Shown piece by piece: positions 18,283-26,123 of a DNA stretch of 35,020 bases. Within the stretch, counting starts at the first letter, position 1. Every line of letters starts with the position of its first letter. The stretch spans positions 1-35,020 of the forward strand of contig JAWKNZ010000023.1 in assembly GCA_041391425.1 (NCBI GenBank), written 5' to 3'. The DNA is from JAWKNZ01 sp041391425 (lineage in GTDB: Bacteria > Bdellovibrionota_B > Oligoflexia > Oligoflexales > JAWKNZ01). A model generated the notes under the pieces. The model made no database searches. It saw nothing but the letters and a program-made list of their open reading frames with translations, and was not told where the DNA came from. The translations under genes and the position numbers were made by a program.

Positions 18283-18327
18283 ATACAGCTTTATTTCTCT
18301 TCGAGAGTAGGTAGGGCTGTATAATGT
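18283..18327 (+). terminator. Possible terminator hairpin after aconitase
   Basis: TATACAGC near 18283 pairs with GCTGTATA near 18315, with an inner TCTC/GAGA pair bridging CTTC. It is followed by ATGTCTTTATT rather than a clean T-run, so efficiency is uncertain. Confidence 0.4.
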
Positions 18328-18436
18328 CTTTATTAAAAGTTGCTTGTCTTATACGATCTCTGCGTTGTTTCAGAACGAGTGTCTTTATTATAGTTATTTA
18401 TTAACATTAAAGAGATGCTTCGCTTACACTCAGCAT

Positions 18437-18744
18437 GACGGTCTTATTAGCTCGACATAACAGTTTTACCAGTCCATTATGACGGTCTTATTAGCTCGAC
18501 ATAACAGTTTTACTAGTCCGTTATGACGGTCTTATTAGCTCGACATGACAGTTTTACTAGTCCATTATGACGGTCTTATTAGCTCGACATGACAGTTTTA
18601 CTAGTCCATTATGACGGTCTTATTAGCTCGACATGACAGTTTTACTAGTCCATTATGACGGTCTTATTAGCTCGACATGACAGTTTTACTAGTCCATTAT
18701 GACGGTCTTATTAGCTCGACATAACAGTTTTACCAGTCCATCCA
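18437..18744. repeat. Tandem array A: seven 44-bp units
   Basis: Units start at 18437, 18481, 18525, 18569, 18613, 18657 and 18701, each beginning GACGGTCTTATTAGCTCGAC and ending near AGTCCATTAT. Variation is limited to a few positions (ATAACAG or ATGACAG; ACCAG or ACTAG; CCATTAT or CCGTTAT). A partial, drifted copy follows to about 18765. No spacer diversity exists, so it is not CRISPR. The left flank AGATGCTTCGCTTACACTCAG and the right flank CGTCACCCTGAACGTAGTGA are halves of the dispersed repeat also seen at 29803. Confidence 0.95.
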
Positions 18745-18939
18745 TCATGAAGGTTTTACTAAACTCGTCACCCTGAACGTAGTGAAGGGTCTATATACAA
18801 GATGTCTATATTACAATCAGTAAGCGAACAAGGTTTCGAAAACCTTAATATATAAGACTCAAAAATTGTATTGACCTCAAATGAGGGATTTCAGTTGACA
18901 AGAAGCTATCGCAAGCATATAACCGTCATTCCAAGTTGA

Positions 18940-19016
18940 CGCGGGATGGAGAAGTCTGGTATCTCGTCGGGCTCATAACCCGAAGGTCGGTGGTTCAAAT
19001 CCGCCTCCCGCTACCA
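18940..19016 (+). tRNA. Initiator tRNA-fMet(CAT)
   Basis: A 77-nt cloverleaf with 3' CCA encoded. Anticodon loop CTCATAA gives CAT. The anticodon stem has the three consecutive G-C pairs (GGG/CCC) diagnostic of initiator tRNA. Position 1 is C and position 72 is T, so the terminal pair is missing as expected for an initiator (usually C-A). The D stem GAGA/TCTC is a compensated variant of the usual GAGC/GCTC. The T arm contains GGTTCAAATCC. Confidence 0.95.
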
Positions 19017-19165
19017 AAATTGCTTTGGTGACAAGCGTATAATGCCCTCAATCTGTAATTTCTAAAAGACATATATCCATAGATAAATATGATACCGGTA
19101 GTGCACTCACTTTGTTCAGAGTAATGTGGCTAGCAATTTATTAATTTATATATGGGGTGAATAGA

Positions 19166-20629
19166 TTAGGGGAGCGCATCTTTTGTGAGTAGATAACGGA
19201 TGGCCATGGTAGCACTGCGGCCATTTAGTCGAGTTTCTCTTATGAAAGTTCTTTGATTGTAGTTAGGAAAATAGATTTCACACTCATTGCCACCTGCTTT
19301 ACAAGCTTTTTCTGCCCAACGGTTTTTAGAGTGATTGAGGTTTGTTAAAAACCAGACAAAATGGCTGGGTTTTTTTTGTGAATTTAGACAGTATTGAAAT
19401 TGTTCTTCTAAGCTTGCTTTCCATCCCGGTCCTGCATCAACATCAGAGTCTGCAATCCCGCAGGCACTACGAAATGATACTAAGCCATCACTTCTTGAAG
19501 AGTAATGCACTACTCTGTCAAGAGCAGCGATTTCGTTGTCACCATTAAAAACATCAAAAGGGTTTTCATCGGATGTTCCTAGAATATCCCCTACTTGTTT
19601 AGCTAGTTCTTTAGAAAATCCTGGCACCATGAAGAAAATGACTCCCGGATCTTCATTTATGGGTGCGACTTCAGTAGTTGCTATATCTACCAAGAGGTTA
19701 CGTGCTGCATCATTTTTGTCTTCGAATTTTGCTGATATTTTTCCAATGAGTTCTTGGATCGTGGATTGTTCGCTAGATCTAAGCAAAAGTTCGGCGGCTT
19801 TTGATCCTCCTGCTGCAGAGGCTATTGAAACTACAAATAGTATCTTTTCTTTTGCTTTCAAATACTCTTCACGATTATTAAAGTATTCAGGGTATTTTTC
19901 ATTTTCTCGGGGAGACCTTGAGTATATCATCATGTGTTCTAGCATAAGCCCACCCATGCTATGAGTTACTACTATGCATTTATTAAATCGTCCGCAATTT
20001 GCTTTTTGAATCTGTTGGGCTACTGAGAGTGCAGTATCAGCAACTCGCTTGGTTCCATCATAGCATACTACTTTTAAGTAGCTCTGATCGGGAGATAGGG
20101 CGTTTTTTGATTGACGCCAATAGTCTTCCAGTCCTTCTGGATCTGCGCAATAGTCTATTCCTTTTCCATGAACTAGGATGTAGCCAACATCTCCATCTCT
20201 AAAATTGCTAGGAGGCCCTTGGCGAAAGTTTTTATGTTCGATGTTTAGAAAAATTTTTCTTTGTATCCCGTACAAAGGGATAAGACCAGAGTAAGAGCCT
20301 TGTTGTTCAATGGTTGGTAACCAATAAAGCTTTTCACTACTGGTGTCTATATACGCACCTTTTGGCAGCCAGTTTGGCTGCTGTTGAATATATCCACGTA
20401 TGCCTTTCAAATCTAATGCAACTGGAGTGAGGGTAAAGCCATTATGGACTATCGGAGGGTATTGTTGTTGTCCAGGGTTGTAATCTGGAGCATTAATTGG
20501 TTTCTTGCTTTGCTGTGATCTGTCAGCTGGTGAGCGTGTTGTAGAAGGTTTTTTGCAGCCAGTATTTAATATTAGAAAAAGCATTAAGAAAGTCATGAGA
20601 GATTTTAAACTATTAAAATTAGCAAACAC
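19166..20629 (-). CDS. Predicted lipoprotein lipase/esterase (alpha/beta hydrolase)
   Basis: Start chosen at GTG 20629, with GGGAG about 7 nt upstream; the frame extends 13 codons further to a TTG at 20668. The 487-aa protein begins with a signal peptide ending LILNTGC, where Gly(-1) and Thr(-2) fit a lipobox but Asn(-3) does not. A Pro/Ser/Gln-rich linker follows. The alpha/beta-hydrolase core shows GYILVHGKGIDYC (oxyanion region), nucleophile motif VVTHSMGG (G/T-H-S-x-G), a candidate acid in the following third, and LNHSKNRW as candidate catalytic His. Many cysteines (about ten) suggest an exported, disulfide-bearing protein. Resembles PGAP1-like or triacylglycerol lipases; substrate unknown. 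Transcribed towards the tRNA-fMet; the gene stands alone. Confidence 0.75.
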   Translation of the reverse strand: MFANFNSLKSLMTFLMLFLILNTGCKKPSTTRSPADRSQQSKKPINAPDYNPGQQQYPPIVHNGFTLTPVALDLKGIRGYIQQQPNWLPKGAYIDTSSEKLYWLPTIEQQGSYSGLIPLYGIQRKIFLNIEHKNFRQGPPSNFRDGDVGYILVHGKGIDYCADPEGLEDYWRQSKNALSPDQSYLKVVCYDGTKRVADTALSVAQQIQKANCGRFNKCIVVTHSMGGLMLEHMMIYSRSPRENEKYPEYFNNREEYLKAKEKILFVVSIASAAGGSKAAELLLRSSEQSTIQELIGKISAKFEDKNDAARNLLVDIATTEVAPINEDPGVIFFMVPGFSKELAKQVGDILGTSDENPFDVFNGDNEIAALDRVVHYSSRSDGLVSFRSACGIADSDVDAGPGWKASLEEQFQYCLNSQKKPSHFVWFLTNLNHSKNRWAEKACKAGGNECEIYFPNYNQRTFIRETRLNGRSATMAIRYLLTKDALP

Positions 20630-20929
20630 TTTTGATCTCCCAACCCTTTTATTCTTAGTGTGTATCAAATTTATATGTAACCCTTCTTTTGTGCTTTTCG
20701 TTTTATATGCAAGCTGTCTTTAATTAAGTATAATTCATCCGGAATTGTTATGAAGGAGCTGGTCTAACGTCAACGATTTCAGAAAGTGCTTGTATTATGA
20801 AACACGAAACTTTTTGATATGTAGAGCGTTTATGACAACAGCTTCTATTTTTTCTCCACTGTTTTCGGAAAAATCACCCAACTTCTTGATGTGTTTTTTC
20901 CGAATATGCTGAATTTAAAGGTGTTTTAG

Positions 20930-21351
20930 ATGAAAAAGAAGTTCATTAAAGGCTTTGAAAATTCTAAGAAAGTTGTTGAAAATTTATTAAAAGATAAGGA
21001 GGCTGCTTCTAAACTTCTTGACCAGGCTATAAAAAAAACAGAAGAAAATAGGGACCGGCTAATGCAAATTAAGGATGAATTGGCACTGCTCCTTCGCATG
21101 TTAAAAGCATGGATAAAGGGAATTATAGGAATATTCCATGGAAAACATTGGTCTCTAGTTTTGCTGCTATTTTATATCTTGTGAACCCGATGGATATTAT
21201 TCCTGATTTTATCGCTGGTACTGGACTTTTGGATGACATTAGCGTTCTTACTTTTGCTTTTGGGTTGATTAAAGATGACATTGAGATTTTTCGTCGTTGG
21301 GAGAAAGAGCGTGTTCACAGTGTCGAGGTGAATGATGGCTGTGAAGAATAG
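20930..21351 (+). pseudogene. YkvA-type DUF1232 membrane protein with one frameshift
   Basis: Two overlapping frames make one family member. The first (from ATG 20930, MKKKFIKGFENSKK) has the charged helical N-terminus and LALLLRMLKAWIKG. The second contains YRNIPWKTLVSSFAAILYLVNPMDIIPDFIAGTGLLDDISVL, the DUF1232 core with the conserved P-D-I-I-P-D-F motif. Adding one G to the GGG at 21118-21120 joins them into about 140 residues, the usual length. Function of DUF1232 proteins is not established. The second frame could in principle restart at ATG 21109, but no ribosome site supports that. Confidence 0.8.
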
Positions 21352-21417
21352 CATTTACCGCGATTTAAGGGAGTTGAGTAATTTATAAGATATTGGGATC
21401 AAAGAAAAATCTTGAAG

Positions 21418-21609
21418 TTAATAGTAGCTTTTTTTAAAAAGAAACGTCGAAGTCATCTTTTTAAAGATGGCTTCCAAATTATTTCTGGAGTGGGGTCGTT
21501 TATTTGATAGCGGATCTGTCCCTAATGGAAGCGGGGTAAAGCGAAGCATAAAGAAACGCAGAAAAAGGCTAGTTTTTAGAAAGGCTAAACGACCGACCAC
21601 TCCAGGCAT
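21418..21609 (-). CDS. Small ORF of unknown function (63 aa), second in small-ORF locus
   Basis: ATG at 21609 lies 11 nt after a GGAGG. The 63-aa frame is basic and hydrophobic (RLAFLKTSLFLRFFMLRFTPLPL), ending in FLFKKSYY. I do not recognise a family. The DNA of this frame also contains the inverted pair GGAGTGGTCGGTCGTTT / AAACGACCCCACTCC about 100 bp apart, so the region may act as structured RNA or be a repeat element rather than a gene. It lies 89 bp downstream of the 42-aa frame at 21827 on the same strand. Confidence 0.3.
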   Translation of the reverse strand: MPGVVGRLAFLKTSLFLRFFMLRFTPLPLGTDPLSNKRPHSRNNLEAIFKKMTSTFLFKKSYY

Positions 21610-21698
21610 ATAAATTGTTTCCTCCAAAGTAAGTGTGAAAACTTATAGCTTGAGTGCGAACTTTACATGTGAATATGAAATGTATTGGCTTATAAAAA

Positions 21699-21827
21699 TT
21701 AATTTTTTACTTTTAAAGAGGTTGTTAACAAATGTGCTACACCGTTTTTCCTGTGAGCATGAAGACAAACAAAATTGAGGATCTTTTGGAATGAGTAGTT
21801 TTGAATAATTTCTTTTGTAAATTTCAT
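21699..21827 (-). CDS. Small ORF (42 aa) behind a strong promoter/ribosome-site arrangement
   Basis: ATG 21827 is preceded 5 nt upstream by AAGGAGGT, a near-perfect Shine-Dalgarno and one of the best in the window. The frame encodes 42 residues beginning MKFTKEIIQNYSFQK and ending LLTTSLKVKN; it is basic and mixed hydrophobic. No family recognised. The expression signals are far better than the coding content, so it may be a small regulatory or toxin-like peptide, or the stub of a once longer gene. Confidence 0.45.
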   Translation of the reverse strand: MKFTKEIIQNYSFQKILNFVCLHAHRKNGVAHLLTTSLKVKN

Positions 21828-21839
21828 TGGATACCTCCT

Positions 21840-21882
21840 TACCATACATATATATGGTATATCTGATGGTAGCTTCTGTCAA
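21840..21882 (-). promoter_or_regulatory. Promoter with palindromic operator for the small-ORF locus
   Basis: On the minus strand TTGACA (21882-21877), a consensus -35, is followed by 17 nt and then the palindrome TACCATA-TATATG-TATGGTA (21859-21840), whose first half overlaps the expected -10 position. The Shine-Dalgarno follows immediately. A palindrome covering the -10 is a classic repressor-operator layout. No regulator gene with an obvious match sits beside it; lexA is about 600 bp away, but its site preference here is unknown. Confidence 0.5.
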
Positions 21883-21974
21883 GAGGTCGGTCCTTTAAAT
21901 TTAATTTCACCCCTAAGTCATAAAAAGATCTCCCGTTATTTAAGAATTTCGAGATGTTTCGCTTCGCTCAACAT

Positions 21975-22304
21975 GACGCTCTGGCTATATTGAAGCTCCG
22001 GGGCACTTATGTTTAAAAATAAGCTTTATGACGCTCTGGCTATATTGAAGCTCCGGGGCACTTATGTTTAAAAATAAGCTTTATGACGCTCTGGCTATAT
22101 TGAAGCTCCGGGGCACTTATGTTTAAAAATAAGCTTTATGACGCTTTGGCTATATTGAAGCTCCGGGGCACTTATGTTTAAAAATAAGCTTTATGACGCT
22201 TTGGCTATATTGAAGCTCCGGGGCACTTATGTTTAAAAATAAGCTTTATGACGCTCTGGCTATATTGAAGCTCCGGAATACTTATGGTTAAAAATAAGTT
22301 TTAT
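21975..22304. repeat. Tandem array B: six 55-bp units
   Basis: Units start at 21975, 22030, 22085, 22140, 22195 and 22250, each beginning GACGCTYTGGCTATATTGAA and ending AAATAAGCTTTAT. The first five are nearly identical; the last has GGAATACTTATGG in place of GGGGCACTTATGT. The left flank (GAGATGTTTCGCTTCGCTCA followed by ACATGACG) is the same dispersed half-repeat that precedes array A. No coding frame spans the array. Confidence 0.95.
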
Positions 22305-22457
22305 TTAGGAGAGTAAGATTTATCATACTGTGTTATGTCGAAAAACTTTCGCCATTTTATCAAACGTACTATTTCGACATGTTTTTTAGGCAAGCCGTGT
22401 ATCGGCCTTGATTCTTCTAATAGTAAAATAAATTACATTAAATTCGGGTATTGGATA

Positions 22458-23129
22458 TTAAAGTGTTCGCTGAAGAGCTACGACTTTTCCTATGACTTCA
22501 AAAGGCTCATCTTCACTTGCACGAATATCTTTATAGGAAGGATTTTCTGGCTTCAAATACCAGCCTTCTTGATCTTTCATCAGCCTCTTAACGGTAGCAT
22601 CACCACCGACGCGTGCGACGACAATATCGCCCTCACTGGCCTCTCTAGCCTCTTTAACAACAAGCCAATCTCCATCTAGGATGCCGCAATCCACCATACT
22701 TTGTCCTGAAGCTTGAACTGCAAATAAGCTATTTGGACTGGGGTGAGGTTTTGCAAACATGGAAATAGACATCCTTAAAGTACCAATCCGTTCCCCGACA
22801 GCTTCGATTGGATTACCGGCTGGCACTTGGCCTAAGCAGTGGATGGTAAGTGTATTCGGATCAAATTTTGCGTTTTCTTCTTTGTTAGCTTGTATTAAAG
22901 CTTTTTCAGAAAGTGTTAATGAACGGGCTTGTTGTTTATCTGGAGTCTGTAAAAAACCCTTTTTTCTTAAAGCGGCAACAATATCTTGGGCAGAGCCAAT
23001 TGCCGAGTAACCCATAAATTCGCACAACTCTCTTAATGTTGGAGCTGTTCCATAACTTTCAATTGAGCTACGAATGAAATCTAGGGCTTTTGATTGGGTG
23101 GCTGTGAGTTTGTTTGTCAATATAGGCAT
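22458..23129 (-). CDS. lexA: LexA SOS repressor
   Basis: Transcriptional repressor of the DNA-damage response that cleaves itself when stimulated by RecA. GGAG lies 6 nt before the ATG. The 223-aa protein has an N-terminal winged helix (LTATQSKALDFIRSSIESYG, TLRELCEFMGYSAIGSAQDIV, LRKKGFLQ), a linker, and the S24 peptidase domain. Likely cleavage bond is A104-G105 in VPAGNPIE; catalytic S144 is in ASGQSMVD and K181 in ATVKRL. All self-cleavage residues are present. I could not find a clear operator in the 90-bp upstream region, so the local SOS box remains unknown. Confidence 0.93.
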   Translation of the reverse strand: MPILTNKLTATQSKALDFIRSSIESYGTAPTLRELCEFMGYSAIGSAQDIVAALRKKGFLQTPDKQQARSLTLSEKALIQANKEENAKFDPNTLTIHCLGQVPAGNPIEAVGERIGTLRMSISMFAKPHPSPNSLFAVQASGQSMVDCGILDGDWLVVKEAREASEGDIVVARVGGDATVKRLMKDQEGWYLKPENPSYKDIRASEDEPFEVIGKVVALQRTL

Positions 23130-23217
23130 ATTTAACTCCAGGGTAGGATGAAGTTTCCTCTAGCCTATGTTTTAAGGGATTTTCGTAGAAATAGCAAGTG
23201 TTTGAGAGAATTAAATC

Positions 23218-24453
23218 TTAAAATTCAACCCCTTCCAGTTCGATTTCTGCAAGGTCGCCTGGAGAATCTTCATAGCTAATCTTGGCGTTTTCGGCTTTGT
23301 TTTTCGCTGCTCTTTTTTGTTTTGCCGCAAGCTTTGCCTCATTTAAAGCTCTAAGGGGTTTTTCAGCTCGATAAAAGTTTCTGCCACCGAACATTAAGCT
23401 ATCTTGTAACGCTTTATAAGCGCTGTCAGGGTCTTTTGCTTTGATATGTGCAAGGCCAATATTGAATAAAATTTTTGCTTTCATGAGATTGTTGTTAGGA
23501 CAGCCGTTGCATGCTAGCTTATAGTAGCGGATGGCATTGGTTATCTGATCGCTTTTTATTGCCATAACTGCTCTCATATTTAAAAAAGCGAGAACTCCTT
23601 CAGATAGAGAAGGTTTGTTTAAGAATGATAACGCTGATGGCATGTCTTCATCGTTGCATTCACTTTTATTTTTGGAACTTTTTTTATCCAATTCGTTTGG
23701 TTTGTGATGAGGCTTACTTTCAGATTGGAGGTCGTAAAATTGACTAAGTTTGTTAAGTTGCTCGGTACCTTCCAAAACTTTATTTGATCTAAGATATAGC
23801 CTTCCTAGCTCATTTGCAGCCCAAAGATTTTGCGGATTTACTGTAAGTAATTTTTTAAGATAAAATGCGCTTTTATTTATATTGCGCAATGCTTTATTGA
23901 TGGTAACTTGTAGTCGCAAAACTCCTTCATTATCTTTGGGGCATTCAAGCAAACGGTCGGCAATTTCTTTTAAGGCTAAGTCATTTCTTGTGCGTATGTG
24001 TTTGTCGATCTCTATATAAACTGATGAAATGGAGAAAGGTAGATTGGGAGCAAAAATATGACGCTTAATATGTTTCTTTAAGTCTGAAATTTTTTTTTCT
24101 CCGAAAGCTGTATATTCTACTCCTAGCTCTATGGAAAAAAATAAGCATTCTTGATCGAGAATGTTATTTCCTGCTGAAACAATGATTTTATGGGTTGCTG
24201 GTGTAGAGTTGGGTGTTTGTAGTATATTTTGAACAGTTTTTTTCATGCTTTCGACACTGTTAAAATCGCAGATATAAATAGCTATTTGCTGAGAGCTACT
24301 TTCGGTATTCAGCTCTTTAGCAGATTTGAAAACAATATTTGGTAGTGATCTCAGATTATTTTCAATTTGCTTCTTTAAGGCTGAGTTGCCATAGATATAG
24401 GTTTCCCAATACGGGTTTATGGTCGTTTTATACTGTAATTCTTTTGCCGTCAT
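23218..24453 (-). CDS. TPR protein with receiver-like N-terminal domain
   Basis: 411 aa, predicted cytoplasmic. The N-terminal about 135 residues have alternating beta/alpha character with a CDFNS segment at the position of a receiver's phospho-acceptor strand (QIAIYICDFNS), but lack the acidic pair and the K-P motif, so this is at most a degenerate receiver. From about residue 150 come TPR-like helices (LRLQVTINKALRNINKSAFYLKKL, LWAANELGRLYLRSNKV, KILFNIGLAHIKAKDPDSAYKAL), interrupted by a low-complexity Lys/Ser-rich insert near 240-265. The tail is Lys/Ala-rich then acidic. Domain order matches the receiver-TPR protein at 32073, suggesting paralogues. It lies 88 bp upstream of lexA on the same strand. 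No named family recognised. Confidence 0.75.
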   Translation of the reverse strand: MTAKELQYKTTINPYWETYIYGNSALKKQIENNLRSLPNIVFKSAKELNTESSSQQIAIYICDFNSVESMKKTVQNILQTPNSTPATHKIIVSAGNNILDQECLFFSIELGVEYTAFGEKKISDLKKHIKRHIFAPNLPFSISSVYIEIDKHIRTRNDLALKEIADRLLECPKDNEGVLRLQVTINKALRNINKSAFYLKKLLTVNPQNLWAANELGRLYLRSNKVLEGTEQLNKLSQFYDLQSESKPHHKPNELDKKSSKNKSECNDEDMPSALSFLNKPSLSEGVLAFLNMRAVMAIKSDQITNAIRYYKLACNGCPNNNLMKAKILFNIGLAHIKAKDPDSAYKALQDSLMFGGRNFYRAEKPLRALNEAKLAAKQKRAAKNKAENAKISYEDSPGDLAEIELEGVEF

Positions 24454-24791
24454 ACTTATCCAAGTTGTGATAAAAAATATGGTATTTATACTTTATGGCA
24501 ATTAAACTTTTCGATTCTGTGGGCTTTTTTTCAATAATTTGATGTTTTTTTTTAATTAAATTACGAGCGTCGTATCGGTTAATTTTTAAGTTTATTAATT
24601 TTCGGAAGCATTTTGAGGGCAGTAAGGCTTTGATAACTATATAGATATAAATCATAATCTAATCGTATTTAGAAAAATTCTAAATTTAATTTGAAGGTGG
24701 CATCTCGAATCTAAGTAGTGGTATTTTAGAATCTTCGAAAGGTGGGATAATTCCCACCTTGTAGTGCCCTCACAGTTTTATCACTAGTTTT
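24454..24791. other. Gene-free stretch, AT-rich
   Basis: No supported gene lies here; frames on either strand are low-complexity Lys/Ile-rich. Besides the hairpin at 24739-24760 there is nothing distinctive. The promoter for the TPR gene starting at 24453 should be in the 24454-24560 portion. Confidence 0.4.
24739..24760. terminator. Perfect hairpin between M48 peptidase and TPR genes
   Basis: AAGGTGGGA and TCCCACCTT pair perfectly around a 4-nt loop, about 30 bp beyond the stop of the peptidase gene on the minus strand. No T-run follows on either strand, so it may be a Rho-dependent or RNA-stabilising 3' hairpin rather than a classic intrinsic terminator. Confidence 0.45.
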
Positions 24792-26041
24792 TTATTTGCG
24801 TAAAGCGGCAAACCGCTCCATGAGTGGAGGATGAGAGTGATAGAATGCCGAATATAGTGGATGAGAAATTGGCATTGAGTGGTTGGATTGTCTCAATTTG
24901 ACTAGAGCACCAATCAAAGAGTCTTCTTTTCCTAGGTTTTTCTTTGCAAAAGCGTCGGCTGCGAATTCATTTTTTCTTGAGAGATAGGATCCAATAGGCT
25001 GGATTATAAAATCTAGTAAACCAAACCACATAGTAAAAACTAACAGTGCTCCGTAGAAAGATACACCTTCAAGGTGAAAAGCTTTATAGAATTCTTCAAG
25101 CGGTAGGCAAAGGCTCATCAAGTAAAACATAATGCCTGTCATTAAAATACCACGGATTAAGCCCCAACGAACATGATTTAATTTGAAATGCCCTAATTCG
25201 TGGGCCAAAACAGCTATGATTTCCTGGCTGCTTAAAGACTTGATCAAAGTGTCAAAGAGTACAATTCTTTTGGCTCCAAATAATCCGGTAAAGTAGGCAT
25301 TGCCATGGGTACTACGGGTGGAAGCGTCCATAATATAAATACCTGCAGTTTTAAATCCTATTTTCTTTGAAAAATTGAAGATTCCATCTTTTAATTCCCC
25401 ATCTTCTACAGGAGAAAACTTATTAAAAAGCGGTGCTAATAGGGTTGGATAGATCCATGCTGCAAATAGACTAAAACCACTCATGACTCCCCAAGCCCAC
25501 AGCCACCAGCTATCTCCGGTAGCTTCCATGACGTAGAGCAGCCCAATGAGTAGAGGGTGCTAAGAAGTAGGGCTAATAATAACATTTTAACTCTGTCGAT
25601 AAAGAATTGTTTTGGGGTTTGGCGGTTAAATCCGTGTTTTTCTTCTAGTTTAAACGTATGGTGCCAATCGAAAGGTAATTTGTAGAGCATAGAAAGGAGT
25701 CCTAATATTGCAAAGAAAAAAACTCCGGTCCCTATTTCCTTAAGCTCAAAATAAGTCGCTAATTGTTTAGAGCTAGATTCAATATAACCAAATCCACCAA
25801 ATGCTAAAAAGACTATAAAGATTAGCAGATGGGCCCATTCGGTGTATAAGGAAAAGCTATATTTGTCATTAGCATAATTAAGAGTTTTGCTGAATTCTTC
25901 GGGAGTTATTTTTAATGCGTTGCATACTTTTTTTTGCTCTATATTGTTTTGATAGTAATCTTTATTGACTTTGCCTAGCCAGGCTTCAAGACTATGTTGC
26001 AGAACCTTAAATATAACAAAAAGTATAAGTAGCTGTGGCAC
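24792..26041 (-). pseudogene. Ste24-type M48 metalloprotease with one frameshift
   Basis: Membrane zinc protease of the CAAX prenyl protease 1/HtpX superfamily, probably for membrane-protein quality control. Starts at GTG 26041 with GAGGAGG 8 nt upstream. The first frame carries the membrane N-terminus and the typical FDWHHTFKLEEKHGFNRQTPKQFFIDRVK. The second carries the WWLWAWGVM segment, the zinc motif HELGH in AVLAHELGHFKLNH, and the third zinc-ligand region NEFAADAFAKKN. They are joined if one G is added at the GGG (CCC on the plus strand, 25542-25544), giving about 416 residues, the normal size. Divergent from the ThiF-rhodanese gene. Confidence 0.88.
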
Positions 26042-26123
26042 GTAATGACCTCCTCATAATAAGTTGACAGTATTGCTACTAACAGTAAAGTGTGTATTCA
26101 TAAAGTATTATTTGAAGGAATTA

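Noticed and set aside
18437..18744. Regular repeats resembling a CRISPR array
   Set aside because: Units are head-to-tail copies of the whole 44 bp with no variable spacers, and no cas genes are nearby; the same applies to the arrays at 21975 and 29803.
19336..20202. Plus-strand frames of 67-142 codons opposite the lipase gene
   Set aside because: They are antisense shadows of a gene with a clear hydrolase motif and signal peptide.
21643..21882. 79-codon minus-strand frame spanning the palindromic promoter
   Set aside because: Its start lies upstream of the promoter and it reads through the operator and ribosome site; the 42-aa frame is better supported by signals.
22335..22679. 114-codon plus-strand frame near lexA
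   Set aside because: It overlaps the 3' part of lexA antisense and has no ribosome site or recognisable domain.
23130..23217. LexA operator upstream of lexA
   Set aside because: Looked for TTAC-N3-GTAA, CTGT-N8-ACAG and GAAC-N4-GTTC type palindromes in the leader and found none convincing.
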